Positions 52,296 through 62,125 of a stretch of 64,000 bases of DNA are shown here, one piece after another. The stretch is from NCBI RefSeq assembly GCF_000733765.1, contig NZ_JPOG01000001.1, positions 2,852,001-2,916,000 of the forward strand. Reading direction: 5' to 3'. The number at the start of each line of letters is the position of its first letter. Positions within the stretch are counted from its first letter, which is position 1. A program made the position numbers and the translations under genes. The stretch is from Algiphilus aromaticivorans DG1253 (lineage in GTDB: Bacteria; Pseudomonadota; Gammaproteobacteria; Nevskiales; Nevskiaceae). Below the pieces are notes generated by a model. That model saw only the letters and a list, made by a program, of their open reading frames with translations, was not told the DNA's origin and searched no databases.

Positions 52296-52934
52296 ATGGA
52301 AGACGCGCTCAATCCGCTGGCCGTAGCACGACGCCCAACGCAGAAGCGTGCCCGGGAGCGGTTTGCCAACATCCTTGACGAAGCCGGGGCCGTGCTCATC
52401 GAGAAGGGACTATCCGGCTTCTCCATTCCGACCATCGCCGAGCGCCTCGGCTACACCCGCGGCAGCGTCTACGCCTATTTCCCGACGCCCTACGCGGTGC
52501 TCAACGAGCTCACTCGGCGCTACCTGGGCGAGCTTGAGGCCGAGTTCTTCTCCCACGCCGAGGCGTTGCGCCACGTCAGTTGGCGAGCTGGCATCGCCAT
52601 GGTTGTCGACCAGGCGGTGAGCTTCCACAACGCCAATCCTGCAGCCTGCCTGCTGTTGCTCGGCGGTGCGGTCACCGACGACAGCTACCGCGCACAGGAA
52701 CTCACCAATAAGCGCCTGGGCGACCTCGCCGGCCGAGTCTGGACGTCCAAACGTGTGCTTCCCGCGGCTCCGCCGGACGTCATGACCCTGTCCGTGGACA
52801 TCGGCGTCGCCTGCTTTCGCCGCTCCTTCTTCGAGCACGGCGAGATCACGCCGCCCTATCGGGATGCCGCAATCGCGGCGATGATCGGTTTTCTCGCCCC
52901 TTACGCCGAGACACACGACGCAAACGAGTCGTGA
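52296..52934 (+). CDS. TetR family transcriptional regulator
   Basis: 212 residues. The N-terminal DNA-binding domain is RARERFANILDEAGAVLIEKGLSGFSIPTIAERLGYTRGSVYAYFPTPYAVLNEL (segments matching helices 1-4 of TetR, recognition helix near TRGSVYAYF). The ligand-binding C-terminal half is not assignable to a known subfamily. It is divergent from the acyl-CoA dehydrogenase remnant and nitronate monooxygenase, the likely former or present targets. The 120-bp divergent interval is AT-richer than its surroundings and would be the place for an operator; I see no clean palindrome. After its stop, 215 bp to the next gene hold nothing recognisable. Confidence 0.9.
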   Translation: MEDALNPLAVARRPTQKRARERFANILDEAGAVLIEKGLSGFSIPTIAERLGYTRGSVYAYFPTPYAVLNELTRRYLGELEAEFFSHAEALRHVSWRAGIAMVVDQAVSFHNANPAACLLLLGGAVTDDSYRAQELTNKRLGDLAGRVWTSKRVLPAAPPDVMTLSVDIGVACFRRSFFEHGEITPPYRDAAIAAMIGFLAPYAETHDANES

Positions 52935-53149
52935 CTAGCGCAAGAGTATTGACGCTCACGGAGCGAACGCCGGTGGCCCGGCTGTGTCACCGCACAGCGA
53001 TATCGCGCTGCTCGGCAAGAACTTGATGCACTGGATGATGGCCGACAGGAAGTGCGCGAGGCCGCGCGGAGAGTGGTCAACCTATCCGCCCCAGGCTTCC
53101 GCCCGCTGCGATCATCACCAACCAAGAAGGCGCTTCCTTCCGCGACACG

Positions 53150-55381
53150 CTAAGCACCAAGGCTACTCGCACGCTCCACACGATTGCGGCCCTCGCGCTT
53201 GGCGCGGTACATCGCCTCGTCGGCGGCTGCGATCAATTCGCGCAGTACTTCGCCGTCGTTCGGCTGGATAGCCACCCCCAGCGAGACCGTGATGGGCTCC
53301 TGCGACGGCTCCAGTCGCGCTTCAGCAACCGCGGCGCGGATGCGCTCGGCGCATTCGAGCGCTGCGTCTTGATCGGTATCGGGCAACAGGATGACGAACT
53401 CTTCGCCGCCGTAGCGACAGGGCAGGTCGGAAGCACGCAGTTGCGCGCGCATGATCTCGGCGAGCTCGCAGAGCACGCGATCACCCGCTTCATGGCCGTG
53501 GGTGTCGTTGATGTCCTTGAAACAGTCGACGTCGGCTGTGAGCACGGCGAGCGGGCGCGCGTGCCGCTGCGCCTCGGCCACCATGCGTACACCCACGGTA
53601 TCGAGATAGCGGCGATTGAAGAGCTGGGTCAGCGCGTCGGAGGTGGCCTGCGCTTCCAGCGTGCGGCGAAGCCGCATATTGGTGATGGCCATGCCCAGGT
53701 TATGACTGACGCGGCCGAGCAGGAACTCGGCTTCCTCCCCCTCGCCGCCGGCTTCGTCCTCCGCGGTCATCGGCATGCGGCATTCCAGCCAGCCGAGATG
53801 CCCTTCACCGGAGCTGATGGGGGCATAGAACACCATCGGCGCGGACATCCCGCCGCCCATTCGCCAACGCCGCGGCTCGGCGCTGCGGGACGGCAGCCCA
53901 TCGGGGGCACGATCCTGCAGAGCAGGAATCGCCGTTCCCCACTGCGCGTGCGTTCCATGCTTCCCCTCAGCTTCGATGCAGACGAGGCCACTGGAATCGG
54001 CGTAGATCTCGGGCAGATAGGTCGCCACCACTTCCGCCAACTGCGATTCGTCGCGACAGCCCGGAAGGTGATCGAGCATGCGACCAAGCGCCTGCAGCCG
54101 AGCGCTGCGCTGGCGCCAGCGCACGTTCGATACCTGCAGCTGCTCCGTACGCTCGGCGACCTCCGCTTCGAGCCGGCTCGCCGCCTCTTCGAGCGTGCGC
54201 TGGGCTGCCCGACGGTCGCTGATATCGGCGATGGCGGCAATGACGTACTCACCGTGCTCCAAGGGCAGCGGATTGAGGCCGATCTCCACCGGCACCGTGC
54301 TGCGGTCGGCGCGCACCGCAACCAGGTCGCGGCCACCCCCCATGATACGGCTCGACGGCTGCTCGAAATAGCCCTCGAGCAAGCCCTGATGATGGTCGCG
54401 CGCGCTTTCCGGCAGCAGGCGCTCCAGCGATGCGCCGGTAAGCGTCTCGACGGAATAGCCGAGCAGTTGCGACGCCTGCTTGTTGAGCTTGGCGATACGC
54501 CCGTCGCGACCGACCAGCAGCAGCGCCGTAGGCACCGCGTCGAAGGTGGCTTGCTGTGCGCGCTCGGCCTGCCGGCGCTGAGTGATGTCCAGCGCCGAGG
54601 TCACCAGATAACGCAGCCGGCCGGCTTGATCGAAGAGGGGACCGATGCTGCAGTCCACCCACATCGTGCCTTTGGCCGTGCACACGCGCAGATCGAGACG
54701 ACGCGTCTCGCCAGCGGCCGCGGCGCGCGTGGCCACGGCGACGCGCTCGCGCATGTCTTCGCCATCCAGCCAGCCGGGCGCCTCGATGCGCTGCCCCAGC
54801 AGCCTCTCGCGGGCCTTGCCGAAGACTTCGACCACCGATCGGTTGACTTCCAGAATCGTCCCGTCCGGCCGCAGCAGCGACACGAACATCTGCGGCCCCA
54901 GACCGTCGAGCACGGCCTGCACGAGTTCGGCCTGCCGGCGCTGACGGTCAAGCGACGCACGAAGACCGATCCCCACCTGCCGGCGAAGCTCGACCGCGAT
55001 CGCCAACAGCACGACCACAACGCAGGCCAGTACTTCGATGATCAGCGCCTGACCATCGCCGCCTCCCAGACCGGCCAGCCAGGCCGGGTCGCGCGGCATC
55101 ACAATCAGCATGCCGAACACCGCCAGCGCGCAGACCAAGCCTACACGCGCGCCCCCCACCACGACGGCGTAGGCAACCGACATCGACATCGCCGTCATCA
55201 GCATGACGCTGCCGAAGAGGGAGTAGATGATGGCAGCCGTGGTCAGCGCCAGCACTGCCATGAGCGTCACATTGCGCACTGCCGCGCCGAGATTCAGAGC
55301 AAAGCCGGGCGGCGGATCGAGGCCCAGGTCCTCGACCGCACCGCCCGCAAGGGGCTCCGCCTGCTCCCTGCGTCCAATCAT
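53150..55381 (-). CDS. Membrane PAS-PAS-GAF-GGDEF diguanylate cyclase
   Basis: 743 residues. Five or so transmembrane helices (residues 35-130), a PAS domain (AVLDGLGPQMFVSLLRPDG to LVTSALDITQRR), a second PAS (ATFDAVPTALLLVGRDG to VIAAIADISDRR), a coiled coil (LEEAASRLEAEVAERTEQLQ), a GAF-like segment around residues 440-570, and GGDEF with DALTQLFNRRYLD, TADVDCFKDINDTHGHEAGD and CRYGGEEFVILLPD. The active site is intact, so it should make c-di-GMP under control of several sensory inputs. Its ATG overlaps the stop of a small Cys-rich frame upstream. Confidence 0.92.
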   Translation of the reverse strand: MIGRREQAEPLAGGAVEDLGLDPPPGFALNLGAAVRNVTLMAVLALTTAAIIYSLFGSVMLMTAMSMSVAYAVVVGGARVGLVCALAVFGMLIVMPRDPAWLAGLGGGDGQALIIEVLACVVVVLLAIAVELRRQVGIGLRASLDRQRRQAELVQAVLDGLGPQMFVSLLRPDGTILEVNRSVVEVFGKARERLLGQRIEAPGWLDGEDMRERVAVATRAAAAGETRRLDLRVCTAKGTMWVDCSIGPLFDQAGRLRYLVTSALDITQRRQAERAQQATFDAVPTALLLVGRDGRIAKLNKQASQLLGYSVETLTGASLERLLPESARDHHQGLLEGYFEQPSSRIMGGGRDLVAVRADRSTVPVEIGLNPLPLEHGEYVIAAIADISDRRAAQRTLEEAASRLEAEVAERTEQLQVSNVRWRQRSARLQALGRMLDHLPGCRDESQLAEVVATYLPEIYADSSGLVCIEAEGKHGTHAQWGTAIPALQDRAPDGLPSRSAEPRRWRMGGGMSAPMVFYAPISSGEGHLGWLECRMPMTAEDEAGGEGEEAEFLLGRVSHNLGMAITNMRLRRTLEAQATSDALTQLFNRRYLDTVGVRMVAEAQRHARPLAVLTADVDCFKDINDTHGHEAGDRVLCELAEIMRAQLRASDLPCRYGGEEFVILLPDTDQDAALECAERIRAAVAEARLEPSQEPITVSLGVAIQPNDGEVLRELIAAADEAMYRAKREGRNRVERASSLGA

Positions 55382-55554
55382 GGTGCGCGTATCCCCGTGG
55401 GGACGATGCGTTTCGTCATCTTCATTGCAGCCCTCAGCACCGTGCCGCGGTCAGCCGGGTCAAAAGGGGTCCCGTCACAGGCCGGCCTACAACCGCAACC
55501 AATGTGACAGGCATCGTATTCCGGCGGTGTTCCAGCAGCACAGACGTCCGTCAT
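55378..55554 (-). CDS. Possible small cysteine-rich protein overlapping the GGDEF start
   Basis: An ATG at 55554 (or GTG at 55572) opens a 58-codon frame whose TGA overlaps the start of the PAS-GGDEF gene (ATGA). The peptide has five cysteines, four of them in DACHIGCGCRPACDG. I recognise no family, and it has no signal peptide. Four-base overlap and the absence of a close ribosome site before the GGDEF ATG would fit translational coupling, but a chance frame in GC-rich DNA is quite possible. Confidence 0.3.
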   Translation of the reverse strand: MTDVCAAGTPPEYDACHIGCGCRPACDGTPFDPADRGTVLRAAMKMTKRIVPTGIRAP

Positions 55555-55820
55555 CAGCCGACCAACGCGCACTCATCCGACCAGAAGGCGGACAATCGGA
55601 AGCCCACCGCTCAATCCTCCCGCCTCGCATCCGCTCGCAGATACAAGGACGCAGTCGGACGAATCCCTCCGCACCGTTCAGAGAGTAGCGGCACGAGCGG
55701 CGTGGAAGGGGCCGCGCCGCAGCGCGGGGATCCTGGAGCAGCGAGCCGATGAGCAGGGGCCCCGCGCCGCGGGGATGCGACCGGCGAGACTACGCCGTCG
55801 CGAGTCGCTGCCCCTACAAC
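55555..55820. other. Intergenic region without a recognisable gene; GC-rich hairpins near argG
   Basis: This is the rest of the roughly 440-bp gap between the PAS-GGDEF gene and argG. No convincing gene was found. Near its right end CCCCGC (55760-55765) and GCGGGG (55769-55774) form a short hairpin 47 bp beyond the argG stop, and a similar GGGGCCG..GCGCGGGGAT block lies at about 55709-55731. They may be intergenic repeats or a weak argG terminator; no T-run is present. Confidence 0.4.
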
Positions 55821-57029
55821 CTAGCCTTCCCGCTTCGCGTTGGCCCGAAGGCGCAGCGCGTTGAGGCGGATGAAGCCCTCTGCATCTTTCTGGTCGTAGG
55901 CTCCCTCGTCATCCTCGAAGGTGGATAGCTTGGCGTCGAAGAGCGAGGCGCTGGAGCTACGGCCTTCAACGATGACATTGCCCTTGTAGAGCTTCAGCCG
56001 CACGCGCCCGCCGACGTGGCGCTGCGAGTCGTCGATGGCAGCCTGCAGCATGCGCCGCTCCGGGCTCCACCAGTAGCCGTTGTAGATCAGCTCGGCGTAG
56101 CGCGGCATCAGCTCGTCCTTCAGATGCGCGGCGTCGCGGTCCAGCGTCAGCGACTCGATGGCACGGTGCGCCTTGAGCAGGATGGTGCCGCCGGGGGTCT
56201 CGTAGCAGCCGCGCGACTTGATGCCGACGTAGCGATTCTCGACGAGGTCGAGGCGGCCGATGCCGTGGCGCCCGCCCAGCTCGTTGAGATGGTCCAGCAG
56301 CTCGTGCGGCCCCATGGTCTGGCCGTTCAACGCCACCGGATCGCCGCTCTCGAAATCAAGGGTGATGATCTCGGGCGCATCCGGCGCTTCCTCCGGCGAT
56401 ACGGTCCAGCGCCACATCTCAGCCTCGGGCGTGAAGTCCGGATCCTCCAGACCCTCGCCCTCGTAGGAGATATGCAGCGCATTGGCATCCATCGAATAGG
56501 GAGAGCCACCGCCGGCCTTCTTCTCGACGACGATATTGTGCTCGGCGGCATAGGCCAGCAGGCGTTCGCGCGAATTCAGATCCCATTCGCGCCACGGCGC
56601 GATGATCCGCAGATCCGGCGCCAGCGCGGCCACGCCCAGCTCGAAGCGCACCTGATCGTTGCCCTTGCCGGTGGCGCCGTGGGCGATGGCGTCGGCGCCG
56701 GTCTCGCGGGCGATATCGGCCAGACGCTTGGCGATCAGCGGGCGCGCGATGGAGGTGCCGAGCAGATACTCGCCCTCGTAGACGGCGTTGGCGCGGAACA
56801 TCGGGAAGACGTAGTCGCGCACGAATTCCTCGCGCAGATCGTCGACGTAGATCTCGCGCACGCCCAGCGCCTCGGCCTTGCCGCGCACGTGCGAGAGATC
56901 CTCCTTCTGGCCGAGATCGGCCGTGAAGGTAACGACCTCGCAGCCGTAGGTATCGGCCAGCCACTTGAGAATGACAGATGTATCGAGGCCGCCGGAATAG
57001 GCCAGCACTACCTTGCGGACGCCGCTCAT
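55821..57029 (-). CDS. argG: Argininosuccinate synthase
   Basis: The ATG at 57029 gives 402 residues starting [23 protein letters not shown] (ATP-pyrophosphatase P-loop SGGLDTS). Other blocks are [57 protein letters not shown] and [21 protein letters not shown]. It condenses citrulline and aspartate with ATP in arginine synthesis. A perfect -10 TATAAT lies on this strand at 57061-57066 with a GGGGT/ACCCC hairpin in the leader between it and the ATG. No clear ARG box was recognised. Confidence 0.97.
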   Translation of the reverse strand: MSGVRKVVLAYSGGLDTSVILKWLADTYGCEVVTFTADLGQKEDLSHVRGKAEALGVREIYVDDLREEFVRDYVFPMFRANAVYEGEYLLGTSIARPLIAKRLADIARETGADAIAHGATGKGNDQVRFELGVAALAPDLRIIAPWREWDLNSRERLLAYAAEHNIVVEKKAGGGSPYSMDANALHISYEGEGLEDPDFTPEAEMWRWTVSPEEAPDAPEIITLDFESGDPVALNGQTMGPHELLDHLNELGGRHGIGRLDLVENRYVGIKSRGCYETPGGTILLKAHRAIESLTLDRDAAHLKDELMPRYAELIYNGYWWSPERRMLQAAIDDSQRHVGGRVRLKLYKGNVIVEGRSSSASLFDAKLSTFEDDEGAYDQKDAEGFIRLNALRLRANAKREG

Positions 57030-57060
57030 GGAATTGTTCGGGGACGGGGTGGAACCCCGC

Positions 57061-57066
57061 ATTATA
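57061..57066 (-). promoter_or_regulatory. Likely argG -10 box
   Basis: The minus strand reads TATAAT, a full consensus, 32 bp before the argG ATG. No good -35 is visible 16-18 bp upstream, so an activator or a relaxed -35 is likely. The short leader contains GGGGT..ACCCC (about 57043-57056). Confidence 0.55.
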
Positions 57067-57112
57067 GAGGCGGTGCTAGAGTCTCGGCCCGACAACCGCC
57101 GGCCGCAGCACC

Positions 57113-57748
57113 ATGCCTTCTCCCGACAACCGCGTCATCGCCCAGCGCTTCCGCGGCTTCCTGCCCGTCGTGATCGATGTCGAGACGGGCGGCTTCGATT
57201 CCGGCAAGGACGCCCTGCTGGAGATCGGCGCGGTCATTCTTTCCGTCGAGCCGGACGGCCGCGTCGTCCAGCGCGAATCGCTCTCGGTGCACGTGCAGCC
57301 CTTTGCAGGCGCCAATATCGAAGCCGCCGCGCTGGCCGTCAACGGCATCCGCGTCGACAATCCGCTGCGCATGGCCGTTCCCGAGCGTGAGGCCCTGGAC
57401 CGCATCTTCCGACCGATCCGGCGCGCCGTGTCGGAGCTGGGCTGCCGACGCGCCATCCTGGTCGGGCACAACGCGCATTTCGATCTGGGCTTCATCAACG
57501 CCGCCATCGCACGCACCGGCTACAAGCGCAGCCCCTTCCACCCCTTCTCGGTCTTCGACACGGTAACCCTGGCGGGTGCCGCGCTGGGACAGACCGTGCT
57601 GGCACGCGCGCTGGAGGCCGCCGGCCTCGATTACGACGCCGAAGAAGCGCATTCAGCGCTCTACGACGCCGAGCGCACCGCCGAACTCTTCTGCCAGATC
57701 GTCAACCGCTTCAGCTCCGCATTCGCCGAAACCACGATGGGGAACTAG
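57113..57748 (+). CDS. rnt: Ribonuclease T
   Basis: 211 residues of the DEDDh exonuclease family: [23 protein letters not shown] (DxE), [16 protein letters not shown] (second Asp) and [14 protein letters not shown] (His and last Asp). [22 protein letters not shown] is typical for RNase T. It trims the 3' ends of tRNA and other stable RNAs as a dimer. Divergent from argG with 83 bp between starts. It overlaps by 4 bp the stop of a small gene on the other strand. Confidence 0.96.
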   Translation: MPSPDNRVIAQRFRGFLPVVIDVETGGFDSGKDALLEIGAVILSVEPDGRVVQRESLSVHVQPFAGANIEAAALAVNGIRVDNPLRMAVPEREALDRIFRPIRRAVSELGCRRAILVGHNAHFDLGFINAAIARTGYKRSPFHPFSVFDTVTLAGAALGQTVLARALEAAGLDYDAEEAHSALYDAERTAELFCQIVNRFSSAFAETTMGN

Positions 57749-58023
57749 ACGCACCGCGTTTCGGCAAGCGCCTCCCTCCGGACGCGGAGCCGGCGAAGCG
57801 CCCAGGCAACGCTGGCGCCGACCGTGACGAGCGCCGTTGTCACGATCAACAGCACGGCGTGCTCGCTGATCACATGCAGCACGGTATCGACGAGCACGGC
57901 CATCCGCCCGCCCTCCACCCCGTGCCGTAAAGCCTGTTCCGGCACGACGTGAGCCGACGCGACGGACACGGCGAGCATCGCGCTGCAGGCCATCATCCGG
58001 GCCACCAAGCCACTAAAACTCAT
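57745..58023 (-). CDS. Small exported or membrane protein of unknown function
   Basis: The ATG at 58023 follows a GGGGAG ribosome site 8 bp away; the frame upstream is not convincing. 92 residues: a signal peptide or membrane helix ([19 protein letters not shown]), an amphipathic middle ([17 protein letters not shown]), a second membrane helix ([22 protein letters not shown]) and a basic tail ([16 protein letters not shown]). I do not recognise it. It lies next to, but opposite, the urease operon; a shared role is unproven. The 275-bp region upstream holds a 22-bp perfect palindrome and a sigma54-like site. Confidence 0.6.
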   Translation of the reverse strand: MSFSGLVARMMACSAMLAVSVASAHVVPEQALRHGVEGGRMAVLVDTVLHVISEHAVLLIVTTALVTVGASVAWALRRLRVRREALAETRCV

Positions 58024-58051
58024 TGCAGGACTCCCCTGTCTGATTCGCGCT

Positions 58052-58073
58052 TTTCCCGCTGCGCAGCGGGAAA
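58052..58073. repeat. 22-bp perfect palindrome
   Basis: TTTCCCGCTGC is followed directly by its reverse complement GCAGCGGGAAA. It lies in the divergent region between the small membrane-protein gene and ureD, 29 bp upstream of the former's ATG. It could be a hairpin, an operator or a repeat unit; the sequence alone does not decide. Confidence 0.5.
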
Positions 58074-58232
58074 GCACCGGCGATGCGCCGAGGTTGGGCG
58101 GGCTCGCGAGCCCGGCGTCTGGACGCGCGCGGACCAGCCTGCCCGCACCGTCACGGCTGCGATATGGGGTATTTGACGTAGGGCGTCGAAGACGCCCCGG
58201 CGGCAGACTGGGTCGGTAATCGCCGGATGCCA

Positions 58233-58248
58233 TGGCACGGATCTTGGT
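58233..58248 (+). promoter_or_regulatory. Sigma54-like promoter upstream of ureD
   Basis: TGGCACG, four bases, then TTGGT matches the sigma54 consensus (TGGCACG-N4-TTGCW) except that the -12 element has GG in place of the near-invariant GC. A transcript would start near 58260, about 40 bp before the ureD ATG. Nitrogen control of urease genes through NtrC is well known, but no clear NtrC site was found upstream, and the -12 deviation is a real weakness. Confidence 0.35.
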
Positions 58249-58298
58249 TCCGGCGGAAGCACCCGCCCCGCGCGGGCCTGAAGCTCCCGAACGCCGCC

Positions 58299-59174
58299 AT
58301 GGACAACGCCCTGCCCATCGAAGTCGCCACCAGGACCGTGCCTCCGCCGCAGCGCGCGGACGGCCGGCTGCGTCTGGGCTTCGGGCGCGACAGCGCGGGC
58401 ATCAGCCGACTGCGCCACTGCTACCAGCACGCGCCCTGCCGGGTGCTCTTCCCGCACGGTGCCCCCGACGAGCCGCCGCAGGCCGTGCTGCTCACGACCA
58501 CCGGCGGCCTGACCGGCGGCGACCGCCTCGACATCGCGCTCGATGTCGACCCCGGCGCCCACGCCACGCTGAGCACCCAGGCGGCGGAGAAAATCTACCG
58601 CGCCGCGCCGGACGAGTCCGCCACCGAGGTCCGCGTCGCACTCAAGGTGGGCGCCGACGCCTGGGCCGAATGGCTCGCGCAGGAGACGATTCTCTTCGAG
58701 GGCGCGCGACTTCGCCGTAGCTTCGACGCCGATCTCGCCGCCGGTGGTCGGCTGCTGGCGGTCGAGAGTGCGGTCTTCGGCCGCGGCGCCATGGGCGAGC
58801 GCATGCGCCACGGCCTGCTCTTCGACCACTGGCGCATCCGCCGCGAGGGCCGCCTGATCTGGGCCGACGCGCAGCGTCTGACCGACACCGATCTGGCGGT
58901 GGAGCGACCGGCATTCGGCCTGGGCGAGGCCCGGGCGATGGCGACGCTGGTCTATGTCGGCGACGACGCCGCCGAGCTGCTGGCGCCGATGCGCGCCCTG
59001 CTCGACGAGGCGTCGCCGGAAGCCGCCGCGACCTGCCTCGGCGAGGTGCTGATCATCCGCCTGCTCGCCGCCGATCCGGCCGCCATGCGCCGCTGCATCG
59101 TGAGCACGGCCGCGGCCCTGCGTCATGCCGCGGCCGGGCTGGCGCCCGTCCTTCCCCGCGTCTGGCACTGCTGA
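58299..59174 (+). CDS. ureD: Urease accessory protein UreD
   Basis: The ATG at 58299 is chosen; an earlier ATG at 58227 would add 24 residues that look unrelated and would place the sigma54-like site inside the gene. 291 residues with the UreD pattern [63 protein letters not shown] and [18 protein letters not shown]. UreD binds apo-urease and, with UreF and UreG, guides nickel and CO2 into the active site. First gene of ureDABCEFG; ureA starts 135 bp later after a GC-rich hairpin (CTCCCGC/GCGGGAG near 59253). Confidence 0.95.
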   Translation: MDNALPIEVATRTVPPPQRADGRLRLGFGRDSAGISRLRHCYQHAPCRVLFPHGAPDEPPQAVLLTTTGGLTGGDRLDIALDVDPGAHATLSTQAAEKIYRAAPDESATEVRVALKVGADAWAEWLAQETILFEGARLRRSFDADLAAGGRLLAVESAVFGRGAMGERMRHGLLFDHWRIRREGRLIWADAQRLTDTDLAVERPAFGLGEARAMATLVYVGDDAAELLAPMRALLDEASPEAAATCLGEVLIIRLLAADPAAMRRCIVSTAAALRHAAAGLAPVLPRVWHC

Positions 59175-59308
59175 ACTCCTTACCACCCGCAACCCGCCTT
59201 AATGACCAACTCGCCACAATCACCCGCCCTTTCCCCGCCGCCGGCTCCGCCCTCTCCCGCGAGCGGGAGTGGGGCTTTGGTGCTACTTCGGGGCCGGAGT
59301 TGCCGCGC

Positions 59309-59611
59309 ATGAATCTCACACCGCGCGAAAAGGACAAGCTCCTGGTGGCCATGGCCGCGATGGTGGCGCGCCGTCGACTGGAGCGGGGCTGCAAGCTCAA
59401 CCATCCCGAGGCTGTTGCGCTGATCACGGACAGTGTCGTCGAGGGTGCGCGCGACGGCCGCAGCGTGGCCGATCTGATGCAGCGCGGCGCCGAGATCATC
59501 GGCCGTGACCAGGTCATGGAGGGCGTGCCCGAAATGATCCACGACATCCAGGTCGAGGCCACGTTCCCGGACGGTACCAAGCTGGTGACCGTCCACAACC
59601 CCATTCGGTGA
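59309..59611 (+). CDS. ureA: Urease gamma subunit
   Basis: 100 residues starting [20 protein letters not shown], the classic UreA N-terminus. [61 protein letters not shown] complete the family pattern. The ATG at 59309 follows GGAG; a TTG three codons earlier is less likely. UreA forms the (UreABC)3 holoenzyme with the beta and alpha subunits. Its stop overlaps the GTG start region of ureB. Confidence 0.97.
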   Translation: MNLTPREKDKLLVAMAAMVARRRLERGCKLNHPEAVALITDSVVEGARDGRSVADLMQRGAEIIGRDQVMEGVPEMIHDIQVEATFPDGTKLVTVHNPIR

Positions 59612-59940
59612 CCGACATGATCCCCGGCGAGATCCTGACGCAGGACGGCGATATCAAGCTCAACGCCGAGCGGCCCACAGCCACGCTGGCGGTGGCCAAC
59701 AGCGGCGACCGGCCGATCCAGGTCGGCAGTCACTACCACTTCGCCGAGGCGAATCCGGCGCTGGACTTCGACCGCACCGCGGCGCAAGGCATGCGCCTCG
59801 ACATCCCGGCCGGATCGGCAGTGCGCTTCGAGCCCGGGCAGACGCGCGAGGTCGGGCTGGTGGCCTACGCGGGCGCGCGCCGTGTCACTGGCTTCCGGGG
59901 CGCGGTCATGGGCGCGCTGGACGCGCCGGAGGCGCGCTGA
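59608..59940 (+). CDS. ureB: Urease beta subunit
   Basis: 110 residues. The start is read as GTG 59608, overlapping the ureA stop (GTGA); the ATG at 59617 gives the textbook [18 protein letters not shown]-terminus and may be the true start. [20 protein letters not shown] and [22 protein letters not shown] are typical, as is the C-terminal [11 protein letters not shown] structural subunit of urease without catalytic residues. ureC follows after 1 bp. Confidence 0.96.
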   Translation: MTDMIPGEILTQDGDIKLNAERPTATLAVANSGDRPIQVGSHYHFAEANPALDFDRTAAQGMRLDIPAGSAVRFEPGQTREVGLVAYAGARRVTGFRGAVMGALDAPEAR

Positions 59941-59941
59941 C

Positions 59942-61651
59942 ATGGCCTTCGCGATCGATCGCCGCAGCTACGCGGACATGTACGGCCCCACCGTCGGCGA
60001 CCGCGTGCGGCTGGCCGATACCGGCCTCTTCATCCGCGTCGAGGAGGACCGCACGATCTACGGCGAGGAGGTCAAATTCGGGGGCGGCAAGGTCATCCGC
60101 GACGGCATGGGCCAGAGCCAGGTGACGCGCGCCGAGGGCAGCGCCGACACCGTCATCACCAATGCGCTGATCCTGGACCACTGGGGCGTGATCAAGGCCG
60201 ACGTCGGCATCCGCGACGGCCGCATCAAGACCATCGGCAAGGCCGGCAACCCGGACACCCAGCCCAGCGTCGACATCGTCATCGGACCCGGCACCGAGAT
60301 CATCGCCGGCGAGGGCATGATCCTCACCGCCGGCGCGGTGGACCCGCACATCCACTTCATCTGTCCGCAGCAGATCGAGCACGCGCTGTGCGCGGGTGTG
60401 ACCACCATGCTCGGTGGCGGCACGGGCCCGGCGCACGGCACGCTGGCCACCACCTGCACGCCGGGGGCTTGGCACATCAGCCGCATGCTGCAGGCCGCGG
60501 AGGCCTGGCCGATGAATCTCGGCTTCTTCGGCAAGGGCAACAGCAGCCGGCCGGAGGCGCTGGCCGAGCAGGTGCGCGCCGGCGCCTGCGGCCTGAAGCT
60601 GCACGAAGACTGGGGCTCGACACCGGCAGCCATCGACTGCTGCCTGGGCGTGGCGGATGCCATGGACGTCCAGGCCATCCTGCATTCGGACACGCTCAAC
60701 GAGGCCGGCTTCGTCGAGAGCACCATCGCCGCCTTCAAGGGCCGGACCATCCACGCCTTCCATACCGAGGGCGCCGGTGGCGGCCACGCCCCCGACATCA
60801 TCCGCGTCTGCGGTCTGCCCAATGTGCTGCCGTCGAGCACCAACCCGACGCGCCCCTACACCGTCAACACGGTGGACGAGCATCTCGACATGCTGATGGT
60901 CTGCCACCACCTCGACCCGCGCATTCCCGAGGACGTCGCCTTCGCCGAGAGCCGCATCCGCAAGGAGACCATCGCCGCCGAGGACATCCTGCATGACCTC
61001 GGGGCCTTCTCGATGATGGCTTCCGACAGCCAGGCCATGGGGCGCGTCGGCGAGACGATCATCCGCTGCTGGCAGACCGCCGACAAGATGAAGCGCCAGC
61101 GCGGCAGCCTTCCGGGAGACGACGGCGAGGCGGACAACCTGCGCGCACGCCGCTACATCGCCAAGTACACCATCAATCCCGCCATCGCTCACGGCCTTTC
61201 GGAGCACGTCGGCTCGGTGGAAGTCGGCAAACTGGCGGATCTGGTGCTGTGGTCGCCGGCCTTCTTCGGCGTCAAGCCGGAACTGGTCATCAAGGGCGGC
61301 AGCATCGCGGTCGCGCAGATGGGCGACCCGAACGCCAGCATCGCCACGCCGCAGCCTGTGCACCAGCAGCCCATGTTCGGCGCGCACGGCCGCGCCAACA
61401 CGCTGTCCGCGCTGCATTTCGTCAGCGCCGCAGCGGTTGCGAACGGCATCGGCGAGCAGCTCGGCCTGAGCCGCCCGTTGGCGGCGGTGGCAAACACCCG
61501 CTCCATCGGCAAGAAGGACATGCGGCTCAACGACGCCATGCCCGACATCGCCGTGGACCCCGAAACCTACGAAGTGCGCGCCGACGGCGAGCTGCTGATC
61601 TGCGAGCCGGCCGAGGTGCTGCCCATGGCGCAGCGCTACTTCCTGTTCTGA
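59942..61651 (+). CDS. ureC: Urease alpha (catalytic) subunit
   Basis: 569 residues starting with [20 protein letters not shown]. All nickel ligands appear: DPHIHF (His136, His138), the carbamylated lysine in GLKLHEDW (Lys219), ILHSDTLNE and [14 protein letters not shown], and the final Asp in the downstream barrel strand. The mobile flap with MVCHHLD is intact, including the cysteine usual at this site. It hydrolyses urea to ammonia and carbamate. Part of ureDABCEFG; ureE begins 2 bp after its stop. Confidence 0.98.
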   Translation: MAFAIDRRSYADMYGPTVGDRVRLADTGLFIRVEEDRTIYGEEVKFGGGKVIRDGMGQSQVTRAEGSADTVITNALILDHWGVIKADVGIRDGRIKTIGKAGNPDTQPSVDIVIGPGTEIIAGEGMILTAGAVDPHIHFICPQQIEHALCAGVTTMLGGGTGPAHGTLATTCTPGAWHISRMLQAAEAWPMNLGFFGKGNSSRPEALAEQVRAGACGLKLHEDWGSTPAAIDCCLGVADAMDVQAILHSDTLNEAGFVESTIAAFKGRTIHAFHTEGAGGGHAPDIIRVCGLPNVLPSSTNPTRPYTVNTVDEHLDMLMVCHHLDPRIPEDVAFAESRIRKETIAAEDILHDLGAFSMMASDSQAMGRVGETIIRCWQTADKMKRQRGSLPGDDGEADNLRARRYIAKYTINPAIAHGLSEHVGSVEVGKLADLVLWSPAFFGVKPELVIKGGSIAVAQMGDPNASIATPQPVHQQPMFGAHGRANTLSALHFVSAAAVANGIGEQLGLSRPLAAVANTRSIGKKDMRLNDAMPDIAVDPETYEVRADGELLICEPAEVLPMAQRYFLF

Positions 61652-61653
61652 GC

Positions 61654-62125
61654 ATGGCCACCGACATCCGCGCCACACGTGTTCTGCCCGCCGGCGAATG
61701 GCCGGCCGGGACCGCCGCCGACCAGCTGACGCTGGACTACGAGCAGCGTCACCGCCGGCGCTTCCGCTACTGCGCCGAAAGCGGCACCGCCTTCCTGCTC
61801 GACCTGCCGCGGGCGGTCGTCATCGGCGACGGCGACGGCCTGCTGCTGGAGGACGGCCGCCGCATCCTCGTGCGCGCCGCGGCGGAAAGCCTGCTGCGCG
61901 TCACGGCCGCCGACACCGCGACGCTGATGCGGCTGGCCTGGCACATCGGCAACCGGCATCTGCCGGCCGTGCTCACCGCCGATCACATCCTGATCCGCGA
62001 CGACGCGGTCATCGCGGCCATGCTGCGCGGGCTTGGCGCCGGACTGGCTTCGACAATGGCGCCCTTCACGCCGGAGCGCGGCGCCTACGCCGGCACGCCC
62101 GCCCCGCATCACCATCATCACGACC

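Noticed and set aside
52935-53149. Short frames in the 215-bp gap after the TetR gene.
   Set aside because: No family resemblance, no ribosome sites and biased Ser/Arg composition; nothing supportable.
53369-55507. A 712-codon plus-strand frame opposite the PAS-GGDEF gene.
   Set aside because: No domain or signal is visible, and the opposite strand encodes a complete multi-domain protein. Long antisense frames are expected at this GC content.
55709-55780. GC-rich blocks (GGGGCCG..GGGGAT and CCCCGCGCCGCGGGGATG..ACCG) that resemble a type I-E repeat.
   Set aside because: They are 45 bp apart instead of 61, lack the GTT before CCCC, and do not match each other as repeats of one array. Treated as GC-rich hairpins near argG.
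59906-61678. A 590-codon minus-strand frame opposite ureC.
   Set aside because: It mirrors ureC codon structure and has no recognisable sequence of its own.
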